64,000 bases of DNA. Origin: Sanguibacter suaedae (GTDB taxonomy: Bacteria; Actinomycetota; Actinomycetes; Actinomycetales; Cellulomonadaceae). A program made the translations under genes and the position numbers. Under the pieces are notes generated by a model. That model had not been told where the DNA came from and did not search any database. It saw nothing but the letters and a program-made list of their open reading frames with translations. Below are positions 34,917 to 43,720 of this stretch, in pieces. The stretch spans positions 62,001-126,000 of the forward strand of contig NZ_JAEINH010000001.1 of the NCBI RefSeq assembly GCF_016342785.1, read 5' to 3'. The first letter of the stretch is position 1, and the number at the start of each line of letters is the position of its first letter.

Positions 34917-37900
34917 TCACCCGAGGTCGGACGCCTCCGGAGACCCGCCGAGCGAGGCGCCGAGAGCACCGACGAGGTGCTCGGCCCGCTTGGCCCGGTA
35001 CTGGTCGATCGTCAGGGTCTGCAGGCGCGAGCCGCGCCCCGTCGGGTTGTCGACGTACCCCACCGCGGAGATGAACGGCTCGATGACGTGGATCTTCTGC
35101 AGGGGCGTGACGATGAGCAGCTGGAGCCCGAGGTTCCTGAACAGCTGCAGCGCGAACCGCGTGGACTCGTCCGACCCGCGCCCGAAGGCCTCGTCGATGA
35201 CGACGAACCGGAACGCCTTGGACCGCACGGCACCCCAGTCGAGCTTGAACTGGTACGCCAGGGACGCGGCGAGGATCGTGTACGCGAGCTTCTCCTTCTG
35301 CCCGCCCGACTTCCCACCCGAGTCCGAGTAGTGCTCGTGCTCCACATCGTCCGCCCGCGAACGCTCGGACGCCGACAGCACGAACCAGTTGCGGACGTCC
35401 GTCACGCGGCGCGTCCACGCCTGGTCGGCCTCGGACTGCCCCTCGCGCCCCCGGAACCTCTCGACGATGGCCTTGACGCGCAGGAACCGCTGCTCCGAGT
35501 ACTGCTCCGCGTCGTCCGCGTCGAGCGTGTCGCCCGTGCAGTCGCGCAGCTGGCTGCGGAAGTCGCGCACCTCCGTGTTCGGGGTGTTCTGGATCTCGAG
35601 GCGGATGTACCGGCCCGGGTTGTAGTCGATGGCGCGCAACGAGTCGTTGATGACGTCCACGCGGTCACGGATGAGGTCGGACTGCTTCTGCAGCTCGGCG
35701 CTGAAGTGGGCGATGTCGCGGATGGTGTTCGTGTTGAGGTAGTCCTTGAACTTCTCCTCGAAGCGCGGCAGGTCGTCGCGCTCCAGCCGGTGGAGGAGCT
35801 CCCGGTACTCCCCCGCGGCCCGCACGTCGTTGTCCACCTCGGACGTCTCCACGGGGAACTCGTTGCTGAAGGCCGTCATCTGCCGTGCGATGGACGTCGC
35901 CAGCTGGGCCTGCTCCCGGTGGAGCGCCTCCACGCTCGTCGTGAGGTCGGCGCGGACGACGGCCTCCGCCGCGTCGAACGACGCCAGGTCCTCCGCGTCA
36001 CCGCCGGGGCCACCGGCCCCGCCGCCCTCGCTCCCCGCGCGCGCCCGGGCCGTCTCCACGAGGACGGCCATCGCCTCGAAGTGCTCGTGGGCGGTGGCGT
36101 TCCGCGGGTCTGCGAGGACCGCGAGGCACGCGTCTCGCTGTGCCCTCGCGGCGGCGAGCGCGTGCCGCTCACCGCCGTTGCGCCCGATGAGGGCGTCCCG
36201 CTCCTCGGTGAGGTCCGCGGTGCGGTGCACGATCTCCTCGAGCCGTTCCGCGATGTGCCCCAGCTCGGTGGAGTCCGACTCGATGCGGCGCTTCTCGGCG
36301 GTGCGCTCCGCGATCTCGTTGACGACGGCCTGCCAGTCGAGCTCCATGAAGTCCCGGAACATCTCGAGGCGGTTCAGGGCGTGCACGCGGTCCACGAGCT
36401 CGTCCTTCTCGGCGATGAGCGCGGCGCGCTGCTCCCCGAGGCGCGTGAGCCGCGCGTCGACGGCGGTGGCGCGCTCGAGGAGCGCGTCGACCTTCGCGGT
36501 GTTGCTCCAGCCGAGGACGTACCGGCTGCGGTCGTCGAGCCGGTCGCGGTCGTTCTTCTCGTGGTGCGAGGTCGAGTGCTTGATCTGCCCCTGGCGGGTG
36601 ATGGCCCGCGTGGAGAGCTGGAAGTCCGCCATGGTCTCGACGCAGTCGTAGGAGGCGCGCCGCGCCAGCTCCCGGTCCAACCACTCCGTGAAGGGCGACT
36701 CCTTGATCTCCAGCATGTCGTAGAGCATGGGCCACTTGTCGCGCGCCGTGCGCTCCACGGCGCCCTTGAGCACCGCGGGGACGCGGTGGTACACGAGGCG
36801 CTGGCCGATGTGGTTCGCGTCGATCCACGTCGACACGGCCGCGTAGTGCTCCCCGGGGACCAGCAGGGACAGCGCGAAGCCGCGCAGCACGCGTTCCGCC
36901 GCTCCCTCCCACTCCTCGTTCTCCGGGCGCACCGCGACGAGCTCCCCGGCGAAGGGGAGCTCGGACTCCGCGAGGCCCAGGTCCTCGCAGAGCCGGCCCC
37001 GCAGGGCGAGGCTCGGCAGCGGGAGGCTCGTCGTGCGACCGCGGAGGCTCGCGATCTCGTCCGCCACCTCACGGCTCTCGACCTTCACGCCCCGCAGGGC
37101 GTAGTCGAGCTCCCCGATGGCCGTCTCGTGCTCGCCGAGCCGAGCGCTGGCGGACGCGAGCGCGATGCGCACGGACCGTCGCCGGTCCTCGAAGGCGTCC
37201 ACGTCCGTGGCGGGCTCCAGGCCCGCCGTCCGGACGTACCCGGCGTACTCGGTCGCGCGCCGCTCGCGTTCCGCGCGCACCCCCTCGAGGCGGTGCACCT
37301 CGGACTCGAGGTGGGTGAGGCGGTCCCCGCCGTGCCCGGCGCGCTCGAGCTCGGTGCGACGGCGCTCGTCGTCGAGGCGGGAGATCTCGTCGCCGACGAC
37401 GGCGAGCCGGGCGTCGCGGGCGGCCACCGACTCCTCGAGCGACTCGACGCGCACGGCCAGCGCCTCGGCCTTGCGGTGCGCGGTGTAGGCGCGCAGGGCG
37501 TCACGCTGCCCGCTCGCGGCGGCCGCCTGGGCGCCGAGCTCCGCGTGGGTGTCGCAGTCCGCGACGATGGGTGCGAGCGCCGTGATCTGCGCGGTGGCGC
37601 GGGTCACGGCGTCGTGGGCGCGGGTGAGGTCGTCGAAGTGCGCGACGAGGCGGTCCGTCCAGCGGGCTGCGTCGAAGGGCTCGAGCATGTGCTCGCGGAC
37701 GAACTCGTTGAGGTCGCCCACGGACTTCATGGACACCGTCTGGTGGAACAGGTCCATGGCCTGGTCGGACTCGATGCCGAGGATCCGCCGGAAGTCCTTG
37801 CCGTACTCGGCGAACGTGTCGCGCACCTGCGCGCCCGACTCCCGCAGGCGTCGTCGCAGCAGCGCGACGTCCCCGTCGAACCGGGCGAAGTGCTCCGCGA

Positions 37901-38399
37901 TGGACATCGACGACGTGGCCGTGACGTAGAAGCGGTTGGGCTGCCCCTGGTCGCCGTCCTTGAGCCAGAACACCTGAGCGAGGACGCCCCGCGCGTCGAA
38001 GCCACGGTTGGCGAACTCGCCGAGGATCACCGAGTACGTGCTGCCCTCGCGCAGCCCCACGGGGCGCGACGTGCCCGTCGCCTCGTCGCGCTCGGACTTG
38101 TAGTACCCGGCGACGTAGGAGCGCAGGGTGCGCTCGCGCGCCTCCGCGCCGGCCGCCTTGTTGTAGCTGATGCGGTGCGCCGGGAGCAGGAGCGTCGTGA
38201 CGGCGTCGACGATCGTCGACTTGCCCGACCCGATGTCGCCCGTGAGGAGCGCGTTGCGTCCCTCGAGCTCGAAGGACCACGTGTGGCGGTCGAACGTCCC
38301 CCAGTTGAGGACCTCGAGCCGCTCGAGGCGGAACCCGGCGCGCTGCTCGACGTCGGCGTCCGCGTCGTGGAGCTCGACCGCGCTGAACAGACCCTGCAT
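34917..38399 (-). CDS. jetC: Wadjet JetC / MksB-type SMC ATPase
   Basis: This 1160-residue protein has Walker A GDIGSGKSTI (residues 54-63), long coiled coils rich in Arg, Glu and Ala across about 290-900, signature SGGQKEKLAY (about 1027) and Walker B FVVIDEAFGRGSDEST (about 1065). It is the SbcC/MukB-like SMC subunit of MksBEF/Wadjet complexes, which extrude DNA loops and, in Wadjet, recognise small circular plasmids. ATG shares its A with the jetB stop (TGATG). It is last in the operon; no DUF3322/DUF2220 (JetD) gene follows before the terminator 31 bases on. Confidence 0.93.
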   Translation of the reverse strand: MQGLFSAVELHDADADVEQRAGFRLERLEVLNWGTFDRHTWSFELEGRNALLTGDIGSGKSTIVDAVTTLLLPAHRISYNKAAGAEARERTLRSYVAGYYKSERDEATGTSRPVGLREGSTYSVILGEFANRGFDARGVLAQVFWLKDGDQGQPNRFYVTATSSMSIAEHFARFDGDVALLRRRLRESGAQVRDTFAEYGKDFRRILGIESDQAMDLFHQTVSMKSVGDLNEFVREHMLEPFDAARWTDRLVAHFDDLTRAHDAVTRATAQITALAPIVADCDTHAELGAQAAAASGQRDALRAYTAHRKAEALAVRVESLEESVAARDARLAVVGDEISRLDDERRRTELERAGHGGDRLTHLESEVHRLEGVRAERERRATEYAGYVRTAGLEPATDVDAFEDRRRSVRIALASASARLGEHETAIGELDYALRGVKVESREVADEIASLRGRTTSLPLPSLALRGRLCEDLGLAESELPFAGELVAVRPENEEWEGAAERVLRGFALSLLVPGEHYAAVSTWIDANHIGQRLVYHRVPAVLKGAVERTARDKWPMLYDMLEIKESPFTEWLDRELARRASYDCVETMADFQLSTRAITRQGQIKHSTSHHEKNDRDRLDDRSRYVLGWSNTAKVDALLERATAVDARLTRLGEQRAALIAEKDELVDRVHALNRLEMFRDFMELDWQAVVNEIAERTAEKRRIESDSTELGHIAERLEEIVHRTADLTEERDALIGRNGGERHALAAARAQRDACLAVLADPRNATAHEHFEAMAVLVETARARAGSEGGGAGGPGGDAEDLASFDAAEAVVRADLTTSVEALHREQAQLATSIARQMTAFSNEFPVETSEVDNDVRAAGEYRELLHRLERDDLPRFEEKFKDYLNTNTIRDIAHFSAELQKQSDLIRDRVDVINDSLRAIDYNPGRYIRLEIQNTPNTEVRDFRSQLRDCTGDTLDADDAEQYSEQRFLRVKAIVERFRGREGQSEADQAWTRRVTDVRNWFVLSASERSRADDVEHEHYSDSGGKSGGQKEKLAYTILAASLAYQFKLDWGAVRSKAFRFVVIDEAFGRGSDESTRFALQLFRNLGLQLLIVTPLQKIHVIEPFISAVGYVDNPTGRGSRLQTLTIDQYRAKRAEHLVGALGASLGGSPEASDLG

Positions 38400-39013
38400 C
38401 ACTCGACCGTCCCTGTCGTCGTCCCTGCCGCCAGCTCGGCGGCGTACTCCGCGAGGCGCGCGTCGAGCTCGGAGAGCCACTGCGCGTCGACGAAGGCCTT
38501 GAGGACGCGCCTCACCTCGTACGACCCGCCCGTCACCTGCCGCAGGAACCCGAGCTCCACGGCACGTCGCACGTGGGCGTCGACGCGGTCGACGATCCGG
38601 GCCTCGTTGGCCGCCGACGGCACGAACACGCGCAACATGTCGACGATCTCGTCGCGGTCGAGCACGAGCCGCGTGTCGCCACCCTCGGAGTCGAACTGGG
38701 CGAGGCGCTTGCGCAGCAGCGCGAGGAGGAGGCTCACCTCGAAGGGCAGCGCCCGCCTCGCGACGAGGCGCAGGGTGCCCTCCCTGTCCTCGTCGTCGTC
38801 GGGGAGCGCCTGGAGGTACGCGTAGCCCTCCGTGTCGTCGACCACCACGGTGAGCCCGATGGTCGCCACGTAGTCGCGGGCCTGCGCCTGGAGGTGCAGG
38901 AGGTCGTGCCACAGGGACTCGTGCGTGTCGCGGTACACGACGCCCTTCATGAGGGCCGTCACGACGTGGGAGAGCTGGGCCTCGGCACGGGGCGTGCGGG
39001 TGGGCTGGCTCAT
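38399..39013 (-). CDS. jetB: Wadjet JetB / MksE-type KITE subunit (DUF4194)
   Basis: The 204-residue protein matches DUF4194: HVVTALMKGVVYRDTHESLW at the N-terminus, QARDYVATIGLTVVVDDTEGYAYL in the middle and a winged-helix end (VELGFLRQ, YEVRRVLKAFVDAQWL). It bridges kleisin and SMC subunits. Start ATG overlaps the jetA stop by four bases, and its stop overlaps the jetC start, so the three are translated together in a fixed ratio. Confidence 0.92.
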   Translation of the reverse strand: MSQPTRTPRAEAQLSHVVTALMKGVVYRDTHESLWHDLLHLQAQARDYVATIGLTVVVDDTEGYAYLQALPDDDEDREGTLRLVARRALPFEVSLLLALLRKRLAQFDSEGGDTRLVLDRDEIVDMLRVFVPSAANEARIVDRVDAHVRRAVELGFLRQVTGGSYEVRRVLKAFVDAQWLSELDARLAEYAAELAAGTTTGTVE

Positions 39014-40569
39014 ACGGTCTCCTCGTCGGTGCTGGTGGTGCCTGTGGTGCTGGTTCCGCGCGGGGCGGCGGGGTGGTCCGGGGCGGTGGGCTCCCCCGGG
39101 GGCGCCGCGGTGCGTCCGCCCACACGGGCGAAGGTCACCCGGGGCACGGTGGCGACGCGCTGCACGTCGCCCGACGCCCACGTCACCTCGTCGTGGTGCT
39201 CGGCGTCCACGACCACCTCGAAGTCGGGCGCCTCGAGCGACAGGTAGGTGACGAGCTCCGCGAGGCCCTGCTCCAGGGGGTGCTCCGCGACGACGTCGCG
39301 CAACGACACCTGCCCGTCGCGCTGCAGCCGACGCCGCACCCCGGTGGACAGGCGCTCGGGGTCCACGTGGACCTGCTCGAAGAGGATGCTCGTGTCGAAG
39401 TCCACGGCCCCGGGTTCCACGTGCTCGGAGTCGATGCGCTCGTGGGTGCGCGGCCGGAACAGGGGCCGCTCCATGGGCAGCACGACGTCGATCCCCAGCC
39501 CGTCGATCTCCGCGGTGAACGGCACCTCGTCCCGCGCGGGCGACAGGGTGCGCACGGTGAGGGCGTTCGACTCGATGCTGCGCAGGATGTCCATGACCCG
39601 TCGGTTCTCCACCCACACCTGGTCGTCGAGGAACCGCCGCAGCTGCTCGGACAGGACCCGCACCGTCGCCTGGGTCTGCTCGCCGGCGTCGAGCCAGTCG
39701 TAGTGGATGCGACGCAGCCGCCTGTCCCCGCCGCCGAGCGCGTCGAGCCCCTGCACCTTGGTGACGAGCTCCGTGAACTCCTCCTGCCGCTCCCGGGAGA
39801 GGAGGAAGTCGTAGAACGCGTGGAAGCTGCGCCCCTGGTCGGAGTCCGTGATGGCGTTCCGGGACCCCACCACCTGCTCGAGGAGATCACCCTTGGCGCC
39901 GTCCCACCCGGTGATGCGCTCGCGCATGTCCCGGTCCAGGGCGCGGAAGTTCGCCTCGACCTCCCGGAAGTCCGACAGGAGCTCGGCGGCCATGGCCGTG
40001 AGCTGCTGGTACCGGTCGCGCTGCGCGGCGTCGTCGAGGACGGCCACCCGCCCGTCGCGCACCTGGGCGATCTCGGCGTCGATCTCGGCGCGGCGCGCCT
40101 CGAGCTCCGCGAGGCGCGCCTCCGGGTCCGACTCGGTGCCGCGCGCGAGCTGGCGGAGCAGGTCGAAGACGGTCGCCAGGCGCGACTCGGTGCCGACGAA
40201 CGCCCGCGACGACAGGGAGGCCACCCACCCGACGGCCTTCTCCACGGCGGGCGTCGCGTCGTAGTGCGCCTCGTCGGACCCGGGCCGGTAGTACTTGCGG
40301 AGCCAGCCCGCGTCCGGAGACGACCACGAGTCGAGGTACGCCTTGGGGGTGCGGGGATAGAGGGGCGGCGCGGCCGGGTCACGGCGCTCGGCGAGCGCGT
40401 AGAGCTCGTCGTCGAGGAGGGAGACGAGCTCGGGCTCGGCGATGGAGCGCACGTTCTGCTCGACGAACACGCGACCCAGGAAGCTCAGCACGAGGGGGGC
40501 GGTGTCGGCCCGGAGCAACCGCCAGGCGGCGCTGTCGCGGCGCAGCGCCTCGACGTCGTCGTGGTTCAT
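39010..40569 (-). CDS. jetA: Wadjet JetA / MksF-type kleisin (DUF3375)
   Basis: At 519 residues it fits DUF3375: WRLLRADTAPLVLSFLGRVF at the N-terminus, a predicted coiled coil (about 150-240, LAELEARRAEIDAEIAQVRD), and VLSEQLRRFLDDQVWVENRRVM further on. It is the kleisin that closes the SMC ring. GGAAGAG lies four bases before ATG; TACCCT about 50 bases upstream on this strand (40624-40619) may be its -10 box. First gene of the jetABC operon, divergent from an ADP-ribosylglycohydrolase-like gene. Confidence 0.92.
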   Translation of the reverse strand: MNHDDVEALRRDSAAWRLLRADTAPLVLSFLGRVFVEQNVRSIAEPELVSLLDDELYALAERRDPAAPPLYPRTPKAYLDSWSSPDAGWLRKYYRPGSDEAHYDATPAVEKAVGWVASLSSRAFVGTESRLATVFDLLRQLARGTESDPEARLAELEARRAEIDAEIAQVRDGRVAVLDDAAQRDRYQQLTAMAAELLSDFREVEANFRALDRDMRERITGWDGAKGDLLEQVVGSRNAITDSDQGRSFHAFYDFLLSRERQEEFTELVTKVQGLDALGGGDRRLRRIHYDWLDAGEQTQATVRVLSEQLRRFLDDQVWVENRRVMDILRSIESNALTVRTLSPARDEVPFTAEIDGLGIDVVLPMERPLFRPRTHERIDSEHVEPGAVDFDTSILFEQVHVDPERLSTGVRRRLQRDGQVSLRDVVAEHPLEQGLAELVTYLSLEAPDFEVVVDAEHHDEVTWASGDVQRVATVPRVTFARVGGRTAAPPGEPTAPDHPAAPRGTSTTGTTSTDEETV

Positions 40570-40749
40570 CGATCTCTTCCGTCGCGGTCCTCGGGGCCAC
40601 CCCGGCGGGGGCGGTCCTCAGGGTACGCGCTGGGCGGGGACGCACCGAAGTCCGCGGGCGGCGGCGCGGGGGCGCCCGCGGACGAACCGCAGGGTGAGAT
40701 CACGGCGCGCGGACGGGACCCGACCGGTGACGGTCGATAGTGTGCTGGC

Positions 40750-42045
40750 ATGCGCCCCGATCCCCTCGACCCCGGTGTCCTCGACCGCGCGTCGGGCGTC
40801 CTGCTCACGCAGGCCTGCGGGGACGCCCTGGGGGTGCCGTACGAGTTCGCGTGGCCGCCCGAGGGCGACGCCGAGATGCGCGGCGGAGGCCTGGGGCCCT
40901 ACGCGCCCGGCGAGTGGAGCGACGACACCCAGATGGCGGTCTGCGTGGCCCGCGTCGCGGAGCTGGGCGAGGGCCTCACCGACGAGGACAGGCTCGACGA
41001 GGTGGCGGCCGCCTTCGAGGAGTGGTTCACGGGCGGGGCGAGCGACGTCGGCACCCAGACGGCCGCGATCCTCCGCGACGCCGCACGACGCGACGGACGC
41101 CCGGCAGCCCGCCTGCGGGCGGCCTCGGCCGCGCTCCACGCGGCGTCGGGCAGGACCGCCGGGAACGGCGCGCTCATGCGCACCGGCGCCGTCGGGCTCG
41201 TCGCCCTCGACGACCGTGACGAGACGGCCCGGGCGGCCCGCGCCGTCGCGGAGCTCACCCACGCGGACCCGCTCGCAGGGGAGTCGTGCGTCCTGTGGTC
41301 CGAGGCCGTCCGCGTCGCGGTGACCGAGGAGCGGCTCGACGTCCGCGCCGGCCTGGACCTCCTGCCGGCCGACCGTCGTCCCGCCTGGGAGGCGTGGATC
41401 ACGGATGCCGAGCAGGACCGGCCGACGGCCGACCTGCGCACCAACGGCTTCACCGTGACGGCCTTCCAGGCCGCCTGGCACGCCGTGCGGCGCTCCCCGT
41501 ACTTCTGCGCCGAGGAGTTCACCGAGTACGACGCGACCGTGTCCCACCTGCCCGACGCCCTGCACCGCGCCGTCCGCATCGGCGGCGACACGGACACCGT
41601 CGCCGCGATCGCCGGAGCGCTGCTCGGGGCCCGGCACGGCACCGCGTTCATCCCCCGGGAGTGGCAGCTCCTCGTCCACGGGTGGCCCGGCATGATGGGG
41701 CTCGACCTGTCCCGGCTGGGACGCGTCACCGCGCAGCGCGGGCTCGGCGCGGAGGACACCGGACAGACGTGCCCCGAGTGCGGCGTCCACGAACGGTTCA
41801 CGGGCCGCGACCCCGGGCGGGTGTGCCGGTGGTGCGGCGTGTGGGTCACCGACGACGCCGGCCACCCCGTCATGCTCTACAACGCGAGCTTCGCCGGAGG
41901 GCTCGACGCGCGGCACACCGACGGGTCGCCCGCCGAGGACGTCCTCGCGACCGGGCTCGTGCGGATCGCCGGGCGACCGTACCGGGCGAGCGCGGACCGC
42001 TACGGCGGCACCCTCGTCGAACGCGTCGGGATACCCGAGGCCTGA
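40750..42045 (+). CDS. ADP-ribosylglycohydrolase (DraG/ARH) family with C-terminal zinc ribbon
   Basis: The 431-residue protein shows the DraG metal sites GEWSDDTQMA (SDDT at 57-60) and GGDTDTVAAIAGALLGA (278-294), the binuclear Mg/Mn centre that removes ADP-ribose from proteins or nucleic acids. After residue about 320 comes an extra region with a four-cysteine ribbon (CPEC 341-344, CRWC 359-362) and about 70 more residues ending VERVGIPEA. TAGTGT six bases before ATG suggests a leaderless transcript. It is divergent from jetA, 180 bases away. The zinc ribbon could direct it to a substrate; that is inference. Confidence 0.88.
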   Translation: MRPDPLDPGVLDRASGVLLTQACGDALGVPYEFAWPPEGDAEMRGGGLGPYAPGEWSDDTQMAVCVARVAELGEGLTDEDRLDEVAAAFEEWFTGGASDVGTQTAAILRDAARRDGRPAARLRAASAALHAASGRTAGNGALMRTGAVGLVALDDRDETARAARAVAELTHADPLAGESCVLWSEAVRVAVTEERLDVRAGLDLLPADRRPAWEAWITDAEQDRPTADLRTNGFTVTAFQAAWHAVRRSPYFCAEEFTEYDATVSHLPDALHRAVRIGGDTDTVAAIAGALLGARHGTAFIPREWQLLVHGWPGMMGLDLSRLGRVTAQRGLGAEDTGQTCPECGVHERFTGRDPGRVCRWCGVWVTDDAGHPVMLYNASFAGGLDARHTDGSPAEDVLATGLVRIAGRPYRASADRYGGTLVERVGIPEA

Positions 42046-42088
42046 CGGGCGAGCCCGGGCGCGACGGCCGTCGGAGCGGGCGGGCGGG

Positions 42089-42238
42089 TCAGACGCTCGG
42101 CAGGCCCTGCACGACCACGAGGACCACGACGAGGACGACCTCGACACCGAAGAGCATCCACGCCCAGCGGCGCGTGGGGCGGCGGGGCGTCGGACGGCCG
42201 GCGGGCGGCTGGTCCTCCGGGGCGTCGGTGGTCGGCAC
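42089..42238 (-). CDS. Small single-helix membrane protein
   Basis: A 49-residue frame from a GTG at 42238 (AGGTGGG four bases upstream) has a Pro/Arg-rich cytoplasmic half and one transmembrane helix (WAWMLFGVEVVLVVVLVVVQ) ending LPSV. Almost every codon ends in G or C, as in true genes here. No family recognised; it lies between convergent features with its own orientation. Confidence 0.45.
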   Translation of the reverse strand: MPTTDAPEDQPPAGRPTPRRPTRRWAWMLFGVEVVLVVVLVVVQGLPSV

Positions 42239-42302
42239 ACCCACCTATCGACCGGGGGACGCACCGACGTGAGCGGTGCGGGGGGGTGGTCCCAGGACGT
42301 GA

Positions 42303-42334
42303 GAAGGGCCGCGCACCGTGGTGCGCGGCCCTTC
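42303..42334. terminator. Hairpin terminator after the manganese catalase
   Basis: A perfect 14-bp stem (42303-42316 with 42321-42334) with a 4-base loop lies 16 bases beyond the catalase stop on the minus strand. Confidence 0.75.
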
Positions 42335-42350
42335 CGTCAGACGCTGACGG

Positions 42351-43232
42351 TCACTCCCAGGTGACCTTGTGCTGCGCCGCCCCCGCGAGGGTCGGCCCCG
42401 TGTTCGGCAGCTCGGTGGTCCCGTAGAACCGGGAGTCCGGGTGCGTGGGCGGCGGCATGGGGGCCGACGTCGTCGGGCCGTCGTGGTACGTGAACTCGCC
42501 CTTCCCGTCGGGCGACGGGCCGCTGGCCCACGACCCCTCCTTGGCGTGCTCGCCGTCGGAGAAGTTCAGGTACTGGTAGCTCACCTCGGTGAACTCCTTG
42601 GACTGCGGGAAGTTGTCCGGCACGGGCAGGCCCTCCAGTCCGTCGGCCTTGAGCTCCTCGATGGCGCGCAACCACTGGTTCTGGTGCATGGTGTCGCGGG
42701 CGAGGAGGAACGACAGGAGGTCGCGGACGCCCGAGTCGTTGGTCATGTGATAAAGGCGCGACACCTGGAGACGGCCCTGCATCTCGGCGTTCGCGTTGGC
42801 GTGGAAGTCGGCCATCATGTTGCCGCTCGCGGTGACGTACCCGGCGGTCCACGGGTTCCCGTTGGAGTCCACGGGGCGGGCGCCCGCACCCGCGACGATC
42901 GCGTGCTGGACGTCGGTGCCACCGATGATGGCGGCGACCGTCGGGTCGCTCTGCACGGCGTCCTCGGTGATGCCCAGCGGGGCCTTCTCGAGGAGCTGGG
43001 CGATCATCGTCGCCAGCATCTCGACGTGACCGATCTCCTCGGCACCGATACCGAACAGCAGGTCCCGGTACTTGCCGGGGATGTGCGCGTTCCACGACTG
43101 GAACCCGTACTGCATGGCGACGGTGATCTCACCGTACTGGCCACCCAGCACCTCTTGGAGCTTGCGGGCGTAGACGGCGTCAGGCTTGTCAGGTGTGGCC
43201 TTGAACTGCAGCTCTTGCTTGTGGAAGAACAT
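42351..43232 (-). CDS. Manganese catalase
   Basis: The 293-residue ferritin-like protein has the di-Mn ligands spread over GGQYGEITVAMQYGFQ (Glu about 35), IGAEEIGHVEM (Glu66, His69), ANANAEMQGRLQ (Glu about 149) and RDTMHQNQWLRA (His about 182). It disproportionates hydrogen peroxide without heme. GGGAGC precedes the ATG. It is divergent from a small acidic protein gene; such catalases are often under general-stress control in actinobacteria. Confidence 0.95.
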   Translation of the reverse strand: MFFHKQELQFKATPDKPDAVYARKLQEVLGGQYGEITVAMQYGFQSWNAHIPGKYRDLLFGIGAEEIGHVEMLATMIAQLLEKAPLGITEDAVQSDPTVAAIIGGTDVQHAIVAGAGARPVDSNGNPWTAGYVTASGNMMADFHANANAEMQGRLQVSRLYHMTNDSGVRDLLSFLLARDTMHQNQWLRAIEELKADGLEGLPVPDNFPQSKEFTEVSYQYLNFSDGEHAKEGSWASGPSPDGKGEFTYHDGPTTSAPMPPPTHPDSRFYGTTELPNTGPTLAGAAQHKVTWE

Positions 43233-43500
43233 CGACGCTCCCGGAGATCGTGTTGCTCAGGGTTGCCGCGGCTTCTTCACGGCGGGTTCCTCCCACTATC
43301 GACCGGGTGAAGGTGAGACGCATCTTGAGGGCCGGCGGCACGACGGCGCCCTTCGAGATGCGCGCCGTCGCAGACCGTTGCACGGTGGGTCAAGGCCCGA
43401 CGTCGCACGGTGCGGTACTTCGCACGGCGGCGGCGACGCCTCGGACCATGGCCGGGCCGTCCCCGCACGGACCGGCACCCACACCCCAGGAGGTACTCCC

Positions 43501-43650
43501 ATGAGCGACACGACGAGCACCAACCCGTCCGAGAAGCCGTACGACCCGGCGGAGGACCCGGACTCCGACCCGCAGAGCCTCGGGGCCAAGGAGCCCACGC
43601 AGCCCGACCAGGCCGAGGGCGACGACGACCCCGCCGAGTACACGAGCTGA
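43501..43650 (+). CDS. Small acidic hydrophilic protein
   Basis: The 49-residue product is made almost wholly of Asp, Glu, Pro, Ser and Thr (EKPYDPAEDPDSDPQSLGAK) and is likely disordered. A strong AGGAGG stands seven bases before ATG, which supports expression. It lies between the divergent catalase and an alcohol dehydrogenase, so a stress-linked role is possible. No family recognised. Confidence 0.6.
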   Translation: MSDTTSTNPSEKPYDPAEDPDSDPQSLGAKEPTQPDQAEGDDDPAEYTS

Positions 43651-43720
43651 CACCTCACGCCCCAGGGCGTTGACGAGCAGGGGCTGAACCACCGACCGAC
43701 GAGCAGCAGGAGGAGGAACC

